Assembly: GCA_963790715.1 (NCBI GenBank)
Contig: CAWBPN010000011.1
Span: 1 to 64,000 of the forward strand
Length of the DNA stretch: 64,000 nucleotides
Direction of reading: 5' to 3'
DNA from: DCFW01 sp963790715
GTDB taxonomy: Bacteria; Bacteroidota; Bacteroidia; Bacteroidales; Bacteroidaceae
Numbering within the stretch: the stretch's first letter is position 1; each line of letters starts with the position of its first letter. Position numbers and translations under genes: made by a program. Shown here piece after piece: positions 8,527 through 15,605 of the stretch. The notes under the pieces are model-generated. The model saw only the letters and a program-made list of their open reading frames with translations. It ran no database searches and was not told the DNA's origin.

Positions 8527-8736
8527 CTAGTTCCAAGTATTATCAACACTGGTATTTCCGGTTGTATCGTCACCACCACTCGCCCAATCGGTTATTTTGC
8601 CTCCAAATCCACTTCCGGCTGATGCCGATGCAGTAAGGAAACCATCTTCCATTTCAACCTGTATGCGTTCCGTTTCAGGAACGACATACGGTATCTTTTG
8701 TCCATTGATATTTACAATCACTTTCTTCATAATCAT
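8527..8736 (-). CDS. Small peptide partner of fimbrillin copy 1
   Basis: This gene encodes 69 residues with no signal peptide. The front part is basic (MIMKKVIVNINGQKI), then comes the conserved core PETERIQVEMEDGF. The tail is Gly/Ser/Asp-rich, has an internal Trp (ITDWASGGDD) and ends in NTWN. Its stop lies 10 bases before the first possible start of the lipoprotein gene, so the two are surely cotranscribed. The protein is identical to that at 10667-10876. Five other modules in the locus have a related peptide in the same place. I do not recognise a named family; a precursor peptide, chaperone or regulator are all possible. Confidence 0.7.
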   Translation of the reverse strand: MIMKKVIVNINGQKIPYVVPETERIQVEMEDGFLTASASAGSGFGGKITDWASGGDDTTGNTSVDNTWN

Positions 8737-8816
8737 AAAATCTATTTAAGTAGTTAAGACATTACTATTTTTAGGTTATGTCTATATTATAGTTTGATTA
8801 AGTTATTTTTCCCCTA

Positions 8817-8879
8817 TCATTCTGCTTGCGTCACAGTTGCACGACTAAGTGCTGGATTATCGTAATACATATCATTTAC
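8817..8879 (-). pseudogene. C-terminal remnant of an ompA-family gene
   Basis: This stretch encodes VNDMYYDNPALSRATVTQAE and a stop, matching the last 20 residues of the intact OmpA-family protein at 10956-12146 except for two changes. Upstream (8880 onward on the plus strand) the sequence changes abruptly to the 3' flank of fimbrillin copy 2. It marks the junction of the ~2.1-kb tandem duplication. Confidence 0.8.
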
Positions 8880-8898
8880 GACACAGCTCTTAAGAATT

Positions 8899-10632
8899 TC
8901 AAAAAGACAACATGGCTCTAACCACTTGTGGTGCAGTCGTTTTTTTATCACCAGGCTCAAAAGAAAGGCCATAACCGGTAAAACTTTGATTCCAATTACT
9001 ATTATTAAAAGAAGGCTTAAAATAATATTGACCATTTATCTCAGTTGCAGTCATGTATGCAGCCCCCCCTGTATGTACAGTACCACCTGCTGCAGTAAAA
9101 TAGTTGCAAAAATCACTATAATTTATTTCATTTCTCTGAACAAATAAATTTGTATATGTATAGTCCACATCAGAATGATAATACCAAGGGGCAATAAATA
9201 GTTTAAATGCAGAATACATGTTATACCACTCTCCTGCGCTAGGCAAATACCATTTACTGGATGTTGAAGGTGTAGCCACAGTCACATTATAATGTGCAGC
9301 ATAGTAATATGCATAATATCCATTACTTATAACAGATGTAATACTACGATCTGTTACGCCGCCCACATAGCCGCTGTTCATATCCTGTAACCCTGCCCAT
9401 GAACCAGGAATGTTGGTATCTGTTGGAAATGGATAAGAACCGACGCCTGATGGAGTTGAATATGAAGATGACCAATATGTATATGTCGAGCTTTCATCAG
9501 AAGCATCATTCAATGCTATTGCCACACCATTAGTATGTCCATCAGCTTGTGCGGCACTTCCGGGGCTTGTGCTGATTACCAAACCTATTGCAGCGCTACC
9601 ATTATCGCGGGGATTTGTTGTCTGCCATCCCCATTGACCATCGGCATAATAATACATACCGACACCTAATAAATCTACCGATTTGGCATACACCTTACCG
9701 TAATTAAAAGTAATATTTGACACTGTCACATTACTGGTTTTATAAGTTAAACCATTATTGTCGGTAACTGTTATCGCAAATTTTCCACTATAGGTTGTAC
9801 TACTACTGGCAGCAGTACCGGGAATTACTATATATACACTTGCCGTATAACTACTATTAACAGAAAGACTATTACTAACAGTTATTGAAGATGTATTTGT
9901 GAGAGATGTTTGAGTCAACGTACTACCATCATAAGAGTATGCCACACTTGATGCCAGCAATTGAGGTGTACTGCTATTCGGAGTGTAAGTAATTGTGGCA
10001 CTACTTATAGTAGTATGGAGATTATAAAGATCAAAACGCAACACACACATCGCATGATTAAACACAAACGGTTTTTGACCTACACCATTTTGGGTACTTG
10101 ACGCATATAACAAGTCATAATTTGATACATTGCTGAGCGTTCCGTCTTGTCCGGTCAGATCCACTGTTCCACTTATACTCTTACCTGTACCTACTTGACT
10201 TACTGTTATTTTACTACTTTTGCTCATGGCAATAGCCGAATTATCTATATAGCCCTTGACTTGAGCGACAGTAAGACCAGAACTTGTAGATTGAAAAAAT
10301 CCATTACCGGCATTCGTACTGCCACTTGTCTGAAAATCTTGAGCTAACCATGTTGATGATGAAGTGGTTGTACCCTCATTATATGGGTCATACACTACTG
10401 TCATCAGATCACCACTTGCCCATGAAGTCTTCATACTGCCAGCATTAGGGGTGGTAGAACTGGAAACAGTGAACCCGGAACCGGCATCGGTTTCTGTCAC
10501 ACGCGTATCATTCAATGTTCCTTGCATAGATATAGAACCGGAACCGGTTTCCGAAGTTGAAGAATCTTCTGTTGAACATGCTGACAGTCCTATTGCAGCC
10601 AAGCTTACCAAAATTAAATATATCTTTTTCAT
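8899..10632 (-). CDS. Fimbrillin-like lipoprotein with variable C-terminal domain (copy 2)
   Basis: This lipoprotein of about 577 residues is paralogous to 6777-8492. The signal peptide, lipobox (LSAC) and fimbrillin-like N-terminal region are almost the same, with small indels (for example extra TAAS before SSTTYSGKF). The C-terminal lectin-like domain keeps its framework (WGWQTTNPRDNG, MNSGYVGG, SSKWYLPSAGEWY, EPGDKKTT, VRAMLSF) but differs at many residues between these blocks. In the stretch around 9095-9195, compared with 6975-7075 of copy 1, 23 of 25 base differences fall at codon positions 1 or 2. An in-frame ATG lies at 10656. The gene is downstream of ompA and a peptide gene in one operon. 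Confidence 0.75.
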   Translation of the reverse strand: MKKIYLILVSLAAIGLSACSTEDSSTSETGSGSISMQGTLNDTRVTETDAGSGFTVSSSTTPNAGSMKTSWASGDLMTVVYDPYNEGTTTSSSTWLAQDFQTSGSTNAGNGFFQSTSSGLTVAQVKGYIDNSAIAMSKSSKITVSQVGTGKSISGTVDLTGQDGTLSNVSNYDLLYASSTQNGVGQKPFVFNHAMCVLRFDLYNLHTTISSATITYTPNSSTPQLLASSVAYSYDGSTLTQTSLTNTSSITVSNSLSVNSSYTASVYIVIPGTAASSSTTYSGKFAITVTDNNGLTYKTSNVTVSNITFNYGKVYAKSVDLLGVGMYYYADGQWGWQTTNPRDNGSAAIGLVISTSPGSAAQADGHTNGVAIALNDASDESSTYTYWSSSYSTPSGVGSYPFPTDTNIPGSWAGLQDMNSGYVGGVTDRSITSVISNGYYAYYYAAHYNVTVATPSTSSKWYLPSAGEWYNMYSAFKLFIAPWYYHSDVDYTYTNLFVQRNEINYSDFCNYFTAAGGTVHTGGAAYMTATEINGQYYFKPSFNNSNWNQSFTGYGLSFEPGDKKTTAPQVVRAMLSF

Positions 10633-10666
10633 AACATTTACATTTTTATTCAGCATTAATCAAATA

Positions 10667-10876
10667 CTAGTTCCAAGTGTTATCAACACTGGTATTTCCG
10701 GTTGTATCGTCACCACCACTCGCCCAATCGGTTATTTTGCCTCCAAATCCACTTCCGGCTGAAGCCGATGCAGTAAGGAAACCATCTTCCATTTCAACCT
10801 GTATGCGTTCCGTTTCCGGAACGACATACGGTATCTTTTGTCCATTGATATTTACAATCACTTTCTTCATAATCAT
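10667..10876 (-). CDS. Small peptide partner of fimbrillin copy 2
   Basis: This 69-residue peptide is identical in sequence to that of 8527-8736. It lies between ompA and fimbrillin copy 2. The core is PETERIQVEMEDGF and the tail ends in NTWN. The protein is unchanged while the neighbouring lipoproteins diverged at their C-termini, which argues that the peptide is under constraint or that the duplication is recent. Confidence 0.7.
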   Translation of the reverse strand: MIMKKVIVNINGQKIPYVVPETERIQVEMEDGFLTASASAGSGFGGKITDWASGGDDTTGNTSVDNTWN

Positions 10877-10955
10877 AAAATTTATTTAGGTAGTTAAGAC
10901 ATTACTATTTTTAGGTTATGTCTATATTATAGTTCGGTTAAGTTATTTCCCCCTA

Positions 10956-12146
10956 TCACTCTGATTGTGTTACAGTTGCACGACTAAGTGCCGGATTATC
11001 GTAATACATGTTGTTTACGCCGCCTTGGGATTCCATTTCAAGTTGAGATTCAGATATGCCGAACTCTTTTGTCAGGCAGTCATACACGGCTTGGGCACGC
11101 TCTTTGCTCAACGCTGCGTTTCGCTTCTCGCTACCTGTGCCTTTGTCGGCATAACCGGTGATCTTATACTTTACGTCACTGCCGCTATCCTTTATCTTCT
11201 TTGCAAAGAAGCCGATATTTACACGTTCGTCCTGAGAAAGTTTGCTCTTGTTGATTGGGAATATCGTCAACAAAGGAGCCACTACCGTATGTTTCTCTAT
11301 CTCGGTGTTAGTCACCACTTTACGGTTTGCAAGGCTTTCACTCAAATTTGCATTGCGGTGCTTCAAATCATTAAGGCTCCCAAGCAACTCATCATATTCG
11401 GCATCGCTGTATTTGCTCTTTGAGCATCTGCCCCAGAAGTTTTGATTCAGGTTGTACGTAAGGCCGAGCAGCACTGCCGCATCGCCGTCTTGTCGGCGAT
11501 TGGCTACCTCGCCATCCATATTGTCGCTTACCATCGTGCCATGTACACCCAAGCTAATATTCAAGGCTGAACTCAAGCGGAAAGTTCCCCTCACACCTAT
11601 TATTGCCATCGGGTCACGTTCACGCGGCCTATTCCATGTGACAGCCCAGCCCAAGCCTATGTATGGGATGAGATTAAAGAATCTGTCCGGCTTATAGCCA
11701 CATAGCATATTGGTTACATTAAACAGAACATCTCCGTGAATGTCGTAGTATTTAAACGACTGGTAGTAAAGCGTTTCACCGTGGCTGTTGATAAACGAAT
11801 TACCTACGTGGGTATAAGAACCTGCACAATTCTTCGTAGCACCTTTCTGCTGAACGTAGTCAAACATTATGCGCACTCCTATGCCCGGAGTGAACCACTT
11901 GCCAACAGCCACATTAAATGTTGGCGCAAGGCGTTTACCGAAAGAGGCATAACGGTCATAGTCACCAAAAAAGACATTTGCTCCGCCGCCTACACCGATA
12001 AACCAATTGTTCCAAAACGTGTTGGTTACAACAGAATATTTGTCATTCGTTGCAGAATTTGTTGCTTTCGTAACTGTTTCCGTTTGCGCAACAGTTGTAC
12101 CGTATTTGCACAGTAACAACATTAATAATAAAACTTTAATTTTCAT
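10956..12146 (-). CDS. OmpA-family outer-membrane protein
   Basis: This 396-residue outer-membrane protein has a signal peptide (MKIKVLLLMLLLCKYGTTVAQ). An N-terminal eight-stranded β-barrel follows, shown by alternating aromatic/hydrophobic strands such as WFIGVGGGANVFFGDYDRY. The C-terminal OmpA-like peptidoglycan-binding domain (about residues 285-390) contains FPINKSKLSQDE, KITGYADKGTGSEKRNAALS and KERAQAVYDCL. It anchors the outer membrane to the wall. Similar OmpA proteins accompany fimbriae in Bacteroidales. It is first in an operon with a small peptide and fimbrillin copy 2. Two decayed relatives lie at 8817-8879 and 21653-21743. Confidence 0.9.
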   Translation of the reverse strand: MKIKVLLLMLLLCKYGTTVAQTETVTKATNSATNDKYSVVTNTFWNNWFIGVGGGANVFFGDYDRYASFGKRLAPTFNVAVGKWFTPGIGVRIMFDYVQQKGATKNCAGSYTHVGNSFINSHGETLYYQSFKYYDIHGDVLFNVTNMLCGYKPDRFFNLIPYIGLGWAVTWNRPRERDPMAIIGVRGTFRLSSALNISLGVHGTMVSDNMDGEVANRRQDGDAAVLLGLTYNLNQNFWGRCSKSKYSDAEYDELLGSLNDLKHRNANLSESLANRKVVTNTEIEKHTVVAPLLTIFPINKSKLSQDERVNIGFFAKKIKDSGSDVKYKITGYADKGTGSEKRNAALSKERAQAVYDCLTKEFGISESQLEMESQGGVNNMYYDNPALSRATVTQSE

Positions 12147-12276
12147 AATAACTCGGTTTAAATCTATGATTTTGTTTACTCTATTTAATTTAGGTCATTG
12201 TTTTACTTATTTCATAGTTTCAGCACTTATAAAATTTTACAAACTACTAACTCTTAGCACTAAATAAACAATAAGC

Positions 12277-12284
12277 CAAAGATA
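12277..12284 (-). promoter_or_regulatory. Candidate -7 box of the ompA operon
   Basis: The minus-strand TATCTTTG is an exact TAnnTTTG match, about 130 bases before the ompA start codon. No TTTG box is seen at the expected spacing, so the assignment is weak. Confidence 0.3.
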
Positions 12285-12441
12285 AATTATTTTTTTTAAA
12301 TATATGATTGCGTGCCCTATATTTAGTCATATTTAACATACAGAACTACAATAATGTTACAAATTCAAAACTGCAATATAGATGTTACAATAAATCTGCA
12401 CATTAAATAATACAATGTGATTTATAGACTAAGGCACTAAT

Positions 12442-12476
12442 AAAAAAGCCGGTACTGCGCAAAAGCAATACCGGCT
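12442..12476 (-). terminator. Intrinsic terminator after fimbrillin gene 12636-14282
   Basis: On the minus strand the stem AGCCGGTATTG pairs with the complementary arm (12447-12476) and is followed by TTTTTTA. It lies 160 bases after the stop codon of the upstream gene. Confidence 0.8.
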
Positions 12477-12545
12477 ACAACCAAATCACATAAAGTATAA
12501 TTATACTTTATTAAACAAATAGATTTTTAAATATTGATATCACAA
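12442..12545 (-). repeat. Terminator-bearing repeat, copy 1
   Basis: This is the first of three related ~105-bp copies (others at 15500-15605 and 22135-22245). It contains a GC-rich hairpin plus T-run and a second AT-rich palindrome (12491-12510). This copy is the most diverged. Confidence 0.7.
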
Positions 12546-12635
12546 GTAAATTGCGGTCAATTCACGCCTTATTGGTAGCTTCATAAATGGCAATCTTTAC
12601 TATACATTATAAACAATAAACTTTATCTCTAAATA

Positions 12636-14282
12636 TCAAAATGCCAGGAAAGGACGAACAGGTAACGTTGACCATGAGTTAAGATTTTCATAATAGTGAA
12701 CGGTCATATCGCCATTATTAATCTGAACCGAATATACAGTTGCAACTCCTGAATTATTATAAGAAGATGTCCACAGAATACCCCTATCTGAATTTAGCAA
12801 CGACCAACTATGGTTATATGAAGCTATATTAGCGGTTAAATTATAGATATTCACCCAATCATCATATTGATCAAGCGAATATTGCTTAGTTCCATAATAA
12901 TCTGATACTATCGCTTGATGTGTCGGCTTGCAAAAATTAATCCACAACTGATAAAATTGACCCACAGACGGTAAAAACCAACCGCTTGAAGAGGACGGAG
13001 CCGGAGCATATCCAATTGCAGCATGTGTCGCCTCATAATGACCCGCATAATCTGTGGAGCTTTTAATGGCATCAGTCCACTCATAACCCTTATTATCAAG
13101 AATGGCATTATCGAGACTTACAGGAGTACCAAAAGTATAGGAATTCGTTGAGCTCCATACCATCTTAGCATCATTGGTCGTTAGCGCCATAGCATAGCCA
13201 TGAGTATATCCTGCTGCCTTTGCACCATCCGTAGGACTTAGCGATGTAACTATACCTACGATGTTTCCGGGACCAGAAACCGGAGTGCCATAAGTACTGC
13301 CGGAAGTGGTAATATGCTTTATTATAGTGCCATCACTGGTTATAAAATCACCGATTTCCGCATTAGCATAGGGGTCGATTAAATTAGCAGCCTTGGCATA
13401 TACTTTACCGGCTTCAATATTCTTATTTATAGTGATATTGGCCGAATTACTGTTTGCTGATACATGCATACTTCCAGCTGAAACAGAACGAGAAGGAACT
13501 GCTATATAAAAAATTGTAGAATCACTATTAAGTATTGTAGACGGCGTCAGACTAAGACTACTAATATCATTTCCCGGTGTTGATGCCAACAAGTTGCCGG
13601 TTTGTGGAGTACTATAAGCGCATGATTGGGCAATAACACCACTATTAGTAATGGTAACCGGAGAAGAAGTTGATAAAACAGACGAAATCAAACGAATCCT
13701 CAAAACACTTGTTTGATGATAAAAAATCAAATTTGTACTACCGTCATTCATTCCATTTGATGAATAGGCAGCTAATAAATCATAATTAGCTATATTGCCG
13801 GCAGTACCATCTTGACCTGTAAAGTCTTCAGTTGCAGTTAAAGTACTGGCTCCTTCTGTAGGAACAGCAATTTTAGTGCTTGCACTTGAAAAATTTACAG
13901 CAGAAATAGGATTAGAATTAAAACCGGCAAGTTCATCAGGCGTTAAGTCAACGTCTGCAACAAATTTTTGGTACGTTTGCGAACTTGGAGTATTATCATA
14001 ATGGAAATATTTTATCTTTTCCGTACCTCCTGACGTCTTTAATAACACGGCTAATCTGTCATTTGCATCCCAAGAAGCTTTTAGATAAGTAGCTCTATCG
14101 CCTGTTTCAGTTTCTGTCAGACGTGTGTTGTTTGAACCTTGTATCGTAGCATTCAACCAAACCTTATACTTGCCGTTATTTTCTAAAGCATAGTTCAACC
14201 CACTTGCTTTATTTTCATCACGAGAGCATGCAGACAGCAATATTACTGCCCAACATGCTATAACAATATAGATTCTTTTCAT
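12636..14282 (-). CDS. Fimbrillin-like lipoprotein (antiterminator operon)
   Basis: This 548-residue lipoprotein has the signal MKRIYIVIACWAVILLSAC with lipid-modified Cys at about residue 19. The N-terminal fimbrillin-like region contains NNTRLTETETGDRATYLKASW and a LIFYHQTSVLRIRLI strand. A C-terminal lectin-like domain has a W-F-L-P-S-V-G-Q-F-Y motif and ends in VRPFLAF. It is a distant paralogue of the other fimbrillin-like proteins here. It is the last gene of a three-gene operon: NusG-like antiterminator, 55-residue peptide, lipoprotein. The role as a surface adhesin is inferred. Confidence 0.75.
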   Translation of the reverse strand: MKRIYIVIACWAVILLSACSRDENKASGLNYALENNGKYKVWLNATIQGSNNTRLTETETGDRATYLKASWDANDRLAVLLKTSGGTEKIKYFHYDNTPSSQTYQKFVADVDLTPDELAGFNSNPISAVNFSSASTKIAVPTEGASTLTATEDFTGQDGTAGNIANYDLLAAYSSNGMNDGSTNLIFYHQTSVLRIRLISSVLSTSSPVTITNSGVIAQSCAYSTPQTGNLLASTPGNDISSLSLTPSTILNSDSTIFYIAVPSRSVSAGSMHVSANSNSANITINKNIEAGKVYAKAANLIDPYANAEIGDFITSDGTIIKHITTSGSTYGTPVSGPGNIVGIVTSLSPTDGAKAAGYTHGYAMALTTNDAKMVWSSTNSYTFGTPVSLDNAILDNKGYEWTDAIKSSTDYAGHYEATHAAIGYAPAPSSSSGWFLPSVGQFYQLWINFCKPTHQAIVSDYYGTKQYSLDQYDDWVNIYNLTANIASYNHSWSLLNSDRGILWTSSYNNSGVATVYSVQINNGDMTVHYYENLNSWSTLPVRPFLAF

Positions 14283-14305
14283 AATAAAATTCTTTTAATT
14301 ATTTA

Positions 14306-14473
14306 TCAATTCCAGGTATCACCCTCACCATCATCAGTTCCGGCCCAATCGTTAATGTTCTGATTCTGATTTGTTGCAATTGTTGACGTTGAAAATCCAT
14401 TTTCAAGTTTTACCTCTATACATTCAGTCTTAGGAGATATATACACTCCCTTATTTTCATTTTTCTTTTTCAT
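14306..14473 (-). CDS. Small peptide partner of the fimbrillin in the antiterminator operon
   Basis: This gene encodes 55 residues. It starts MKKKNENKGVYISP, keeps the family core TECIEVKLENGF, has an internal Trp in INDWAGTDDGEG and ends DTWN. The stop lies 23 bases before the lipoprotein start. The pattern matches the other five peptides: a Pro, then E-x-I/V-x-V-x-x-E-x-G-F, an acidic Gly-rich tail with Trp, and a terminal T-W-N/S. It has no signal peptide. Its function is unknown. Confidence 0.7.
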   Translation of the reverse strand: MKKKNENKGVYISPKTECIEVKLENGFSTSTIATNQNQNINDWAGTDDGEGDTWN

Positions 14474-14550
14474 AATTAATTTTTATCCTTACTCTAATTC
14501 AATAATAGTTACATAAATCAAAACTTGGTCATAACACTACATGTTATAAT

Positions 14551-15099
14551 TTACGTTGCCATACATATAAAATCCCCTTTAGCTACTGTTACATACGCAT
14601 AGCCTAACGCGTTCAAATATATTCCAACTGTTTGACTGGAATTTTCTGTTACTAGCTCTCCTTTAAATCCGGCTAACGTTCCTTTAATGATTTCTACTTT
14701 TGCACATTTCATAATTGGTTTATCTGCAATGTTTACAACATAGTCCGATAAATTGAGCATAAATTTGAATTTAGCTATTTGTTTATCGGAAATAACAACC
14801 GGTTGATGTTCTACATGGTCAACAATAAAATTAATTACCGCCGGCAACTCCAATACATGTTTTCGTTCCATCAACCCAACATGAACAAAAATGATTTTTG
14901 GTATAACAATATGATTGATGAGTTTAATATGATCAATACATTTGTTATACTCTTTTTGCACAGGTACGAAATTTTCAATACCACTATCTGTTAATATTCT
15001 ACTTATTATTTGCTCGTGAAACATTTTTACCTTTACAGCCAACCACACCTTGAAAGTATCCTGAGAAGATACTTTAATACTAACTTTATCATTACTCAT
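14551..15099 (-). CDS. UpxY/NusG-family transcription antiterminator
   Basis: This 182-residue protein is a NusG paralogue of the UpxY type, which in Bacteroides lets RNA polymerase read through operons for surface polysaccharides. The N-terminal NGN domain is visible (FKVWLAVKVKMFHEQIISRIL, FVPVQKEY, IVIPKIIFVHV). The C-terminal KOW-like domain follows (AKVEIIKGTLAGFKGELV). Here it heads an operon for a small peptide and a fimbrillin-like lipoprotein rather than a capsule operon. Its own leader holds five 31-bp repeats, which could be where it or a competitor acts; that link is inferred. Confidence 0.85.
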   Translation of the reverse strand: MSNDKVSIKVSSQDTFKVWLAVKVKMFHEQIISRILTDSGIENFVPVQKEYNKCIDHIKLINHIVIPKIIFVHVGLMERKHVLELPAVINFIVDHVEHQPVVISDKQIAKFKFMLNLSDYVVNIADKPIMKCAKVEIIKGTLAGFKGELVTENSSQTVGIYLNALGYAYVTVAKGDFICMAT

Positions 15100-15125
15100 A
15101 ACATAATGAAATTATTCTGATATTT

Positions 15126-15272
15126 AAAACTATTGCCATCGTAGAATCATAACTTTAAAAACTATTGCCATCGTAGAATCATAACTTTAAAACCATTGCC
15201 ATCGTAGAATCATAACTTTAAAACCATTGCTATCGTAGAATCATAACTTTAAAACCATTGCTATCGTAGAAT
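15126..15272 (-). repeat. Five tandem 31/32-bp repeats in the leader of the antiterminator operon
   Basis: Copies share ATTGCCATCGTAGAATCATA and start at 15132, 15164, 15195, 15226 and 15257 (periods 32, 31, 31, 31). On the transcribed strand copies carry a tiny ORF: MILRWQ (two copies), MILRWQWF (one), MILR (one); the outermost copy lacks the ATG. There are no spacers, so it is not a CRISPR array. Confidence 0.9.
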
Positions 15273-15316
15273 CTTATTATCTATTACTTCGTCAAGTAAC
15301 TGATAATATATCTGGG

Positions 15317-15324
15317 CAAAGATA
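15317..15324 (-). promoter_or_regulatory. Candidate -7 box of the antiterminator operon
   Basis: Exact minus-strand TATCTTTG, about 220 bases before the start codon and upstream of the repeat array. No clear -33 box is seen. Confidence 0.4.
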
Positions 15325-15499
15325 TAAATAAATTTTAAACAGGCTCTTATATTAATATACATTTTAAGTATTATTATGTTTTTAAAAAAGAATTAACAAA
15401 ATAACACTTTAATGCCACTAACTGCCATGCGTCAGCCAGAAGTGGACAGTTTCAACCATAAACTCGTCTGTGCCGACATCAGGACATTGACAAGCTAAG

Positions 15500-15533
15500 A
15501 AAAAGCCGGTGCTGCAAATAAGCAACACCGGCT
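15500..15533 (-). terminator. Intrinsic terminator after fimbrillin gene 15605-17341
   Basis: The minus-strand stem AGCCGGTGTTGC pairs with GCAGCACCGGCT and is followed by a T-run. Confidence 0.85.
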
Positions 15534-15605
15534 ACAACCAAACCACATAAAGTATCACTATACTTTATGGTACAAATAGATTTTTACATATTGACTGAAT
15601 CATAT
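15500..15605 (-). repeat. Terminator-bearing repeat, copy 2
   Basis: This copy is nearly identical over about 105 bp to the one at 22135-22245. It contains the GC hairpin (15504-15533) and the AT palindrome ATAAAGTAT/ATACTTTAT (15547-15568). Confidence 0.85.

Larger units (their letters stand above)
12147..12635. other. Intergenic region between the ompA operon and the upstream fimbrillin gene
   Basis: This gene-free stretch holds the terminator repeat of the upstream operon (12442-12510). It also holds a perfect -7 box for ompA on the minus strand (TATCTTTG; plus-strand 12277-12284), without a good -33 box. The rest is AT-rich and unremarkable. Confidence 0.6.
15100..15604. other. Leader of the antiterminator operon and intergenic region
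   Basis: This region has no protein gene longer than eight codons. It holds the repeat array (15126-15272), a small hairpin (TTACTT/AAGTAA, 15284-15299), a perfect minus-strand -7 box TATCTTTG (plus 15317-15324) and the terminator repeat of the gene to the right (15500-15605). If the -7 box is used, the leader RNA is about 210 bases and contains all five repeats. Confidence 0.6.

Noticed and set aside
8817..9035. A 72-codon protein gene on the minus strand
   Set aside because: The frame is an artefact of the duplication junction: it runs out of frame through the end of fimbrillin copy 2 and then into the ompA C-terminal scar.
15126..15272. CRISPR array
   Set aside because: The five ~31-bp units are contiguous with no spacers, and no cas genes are present.
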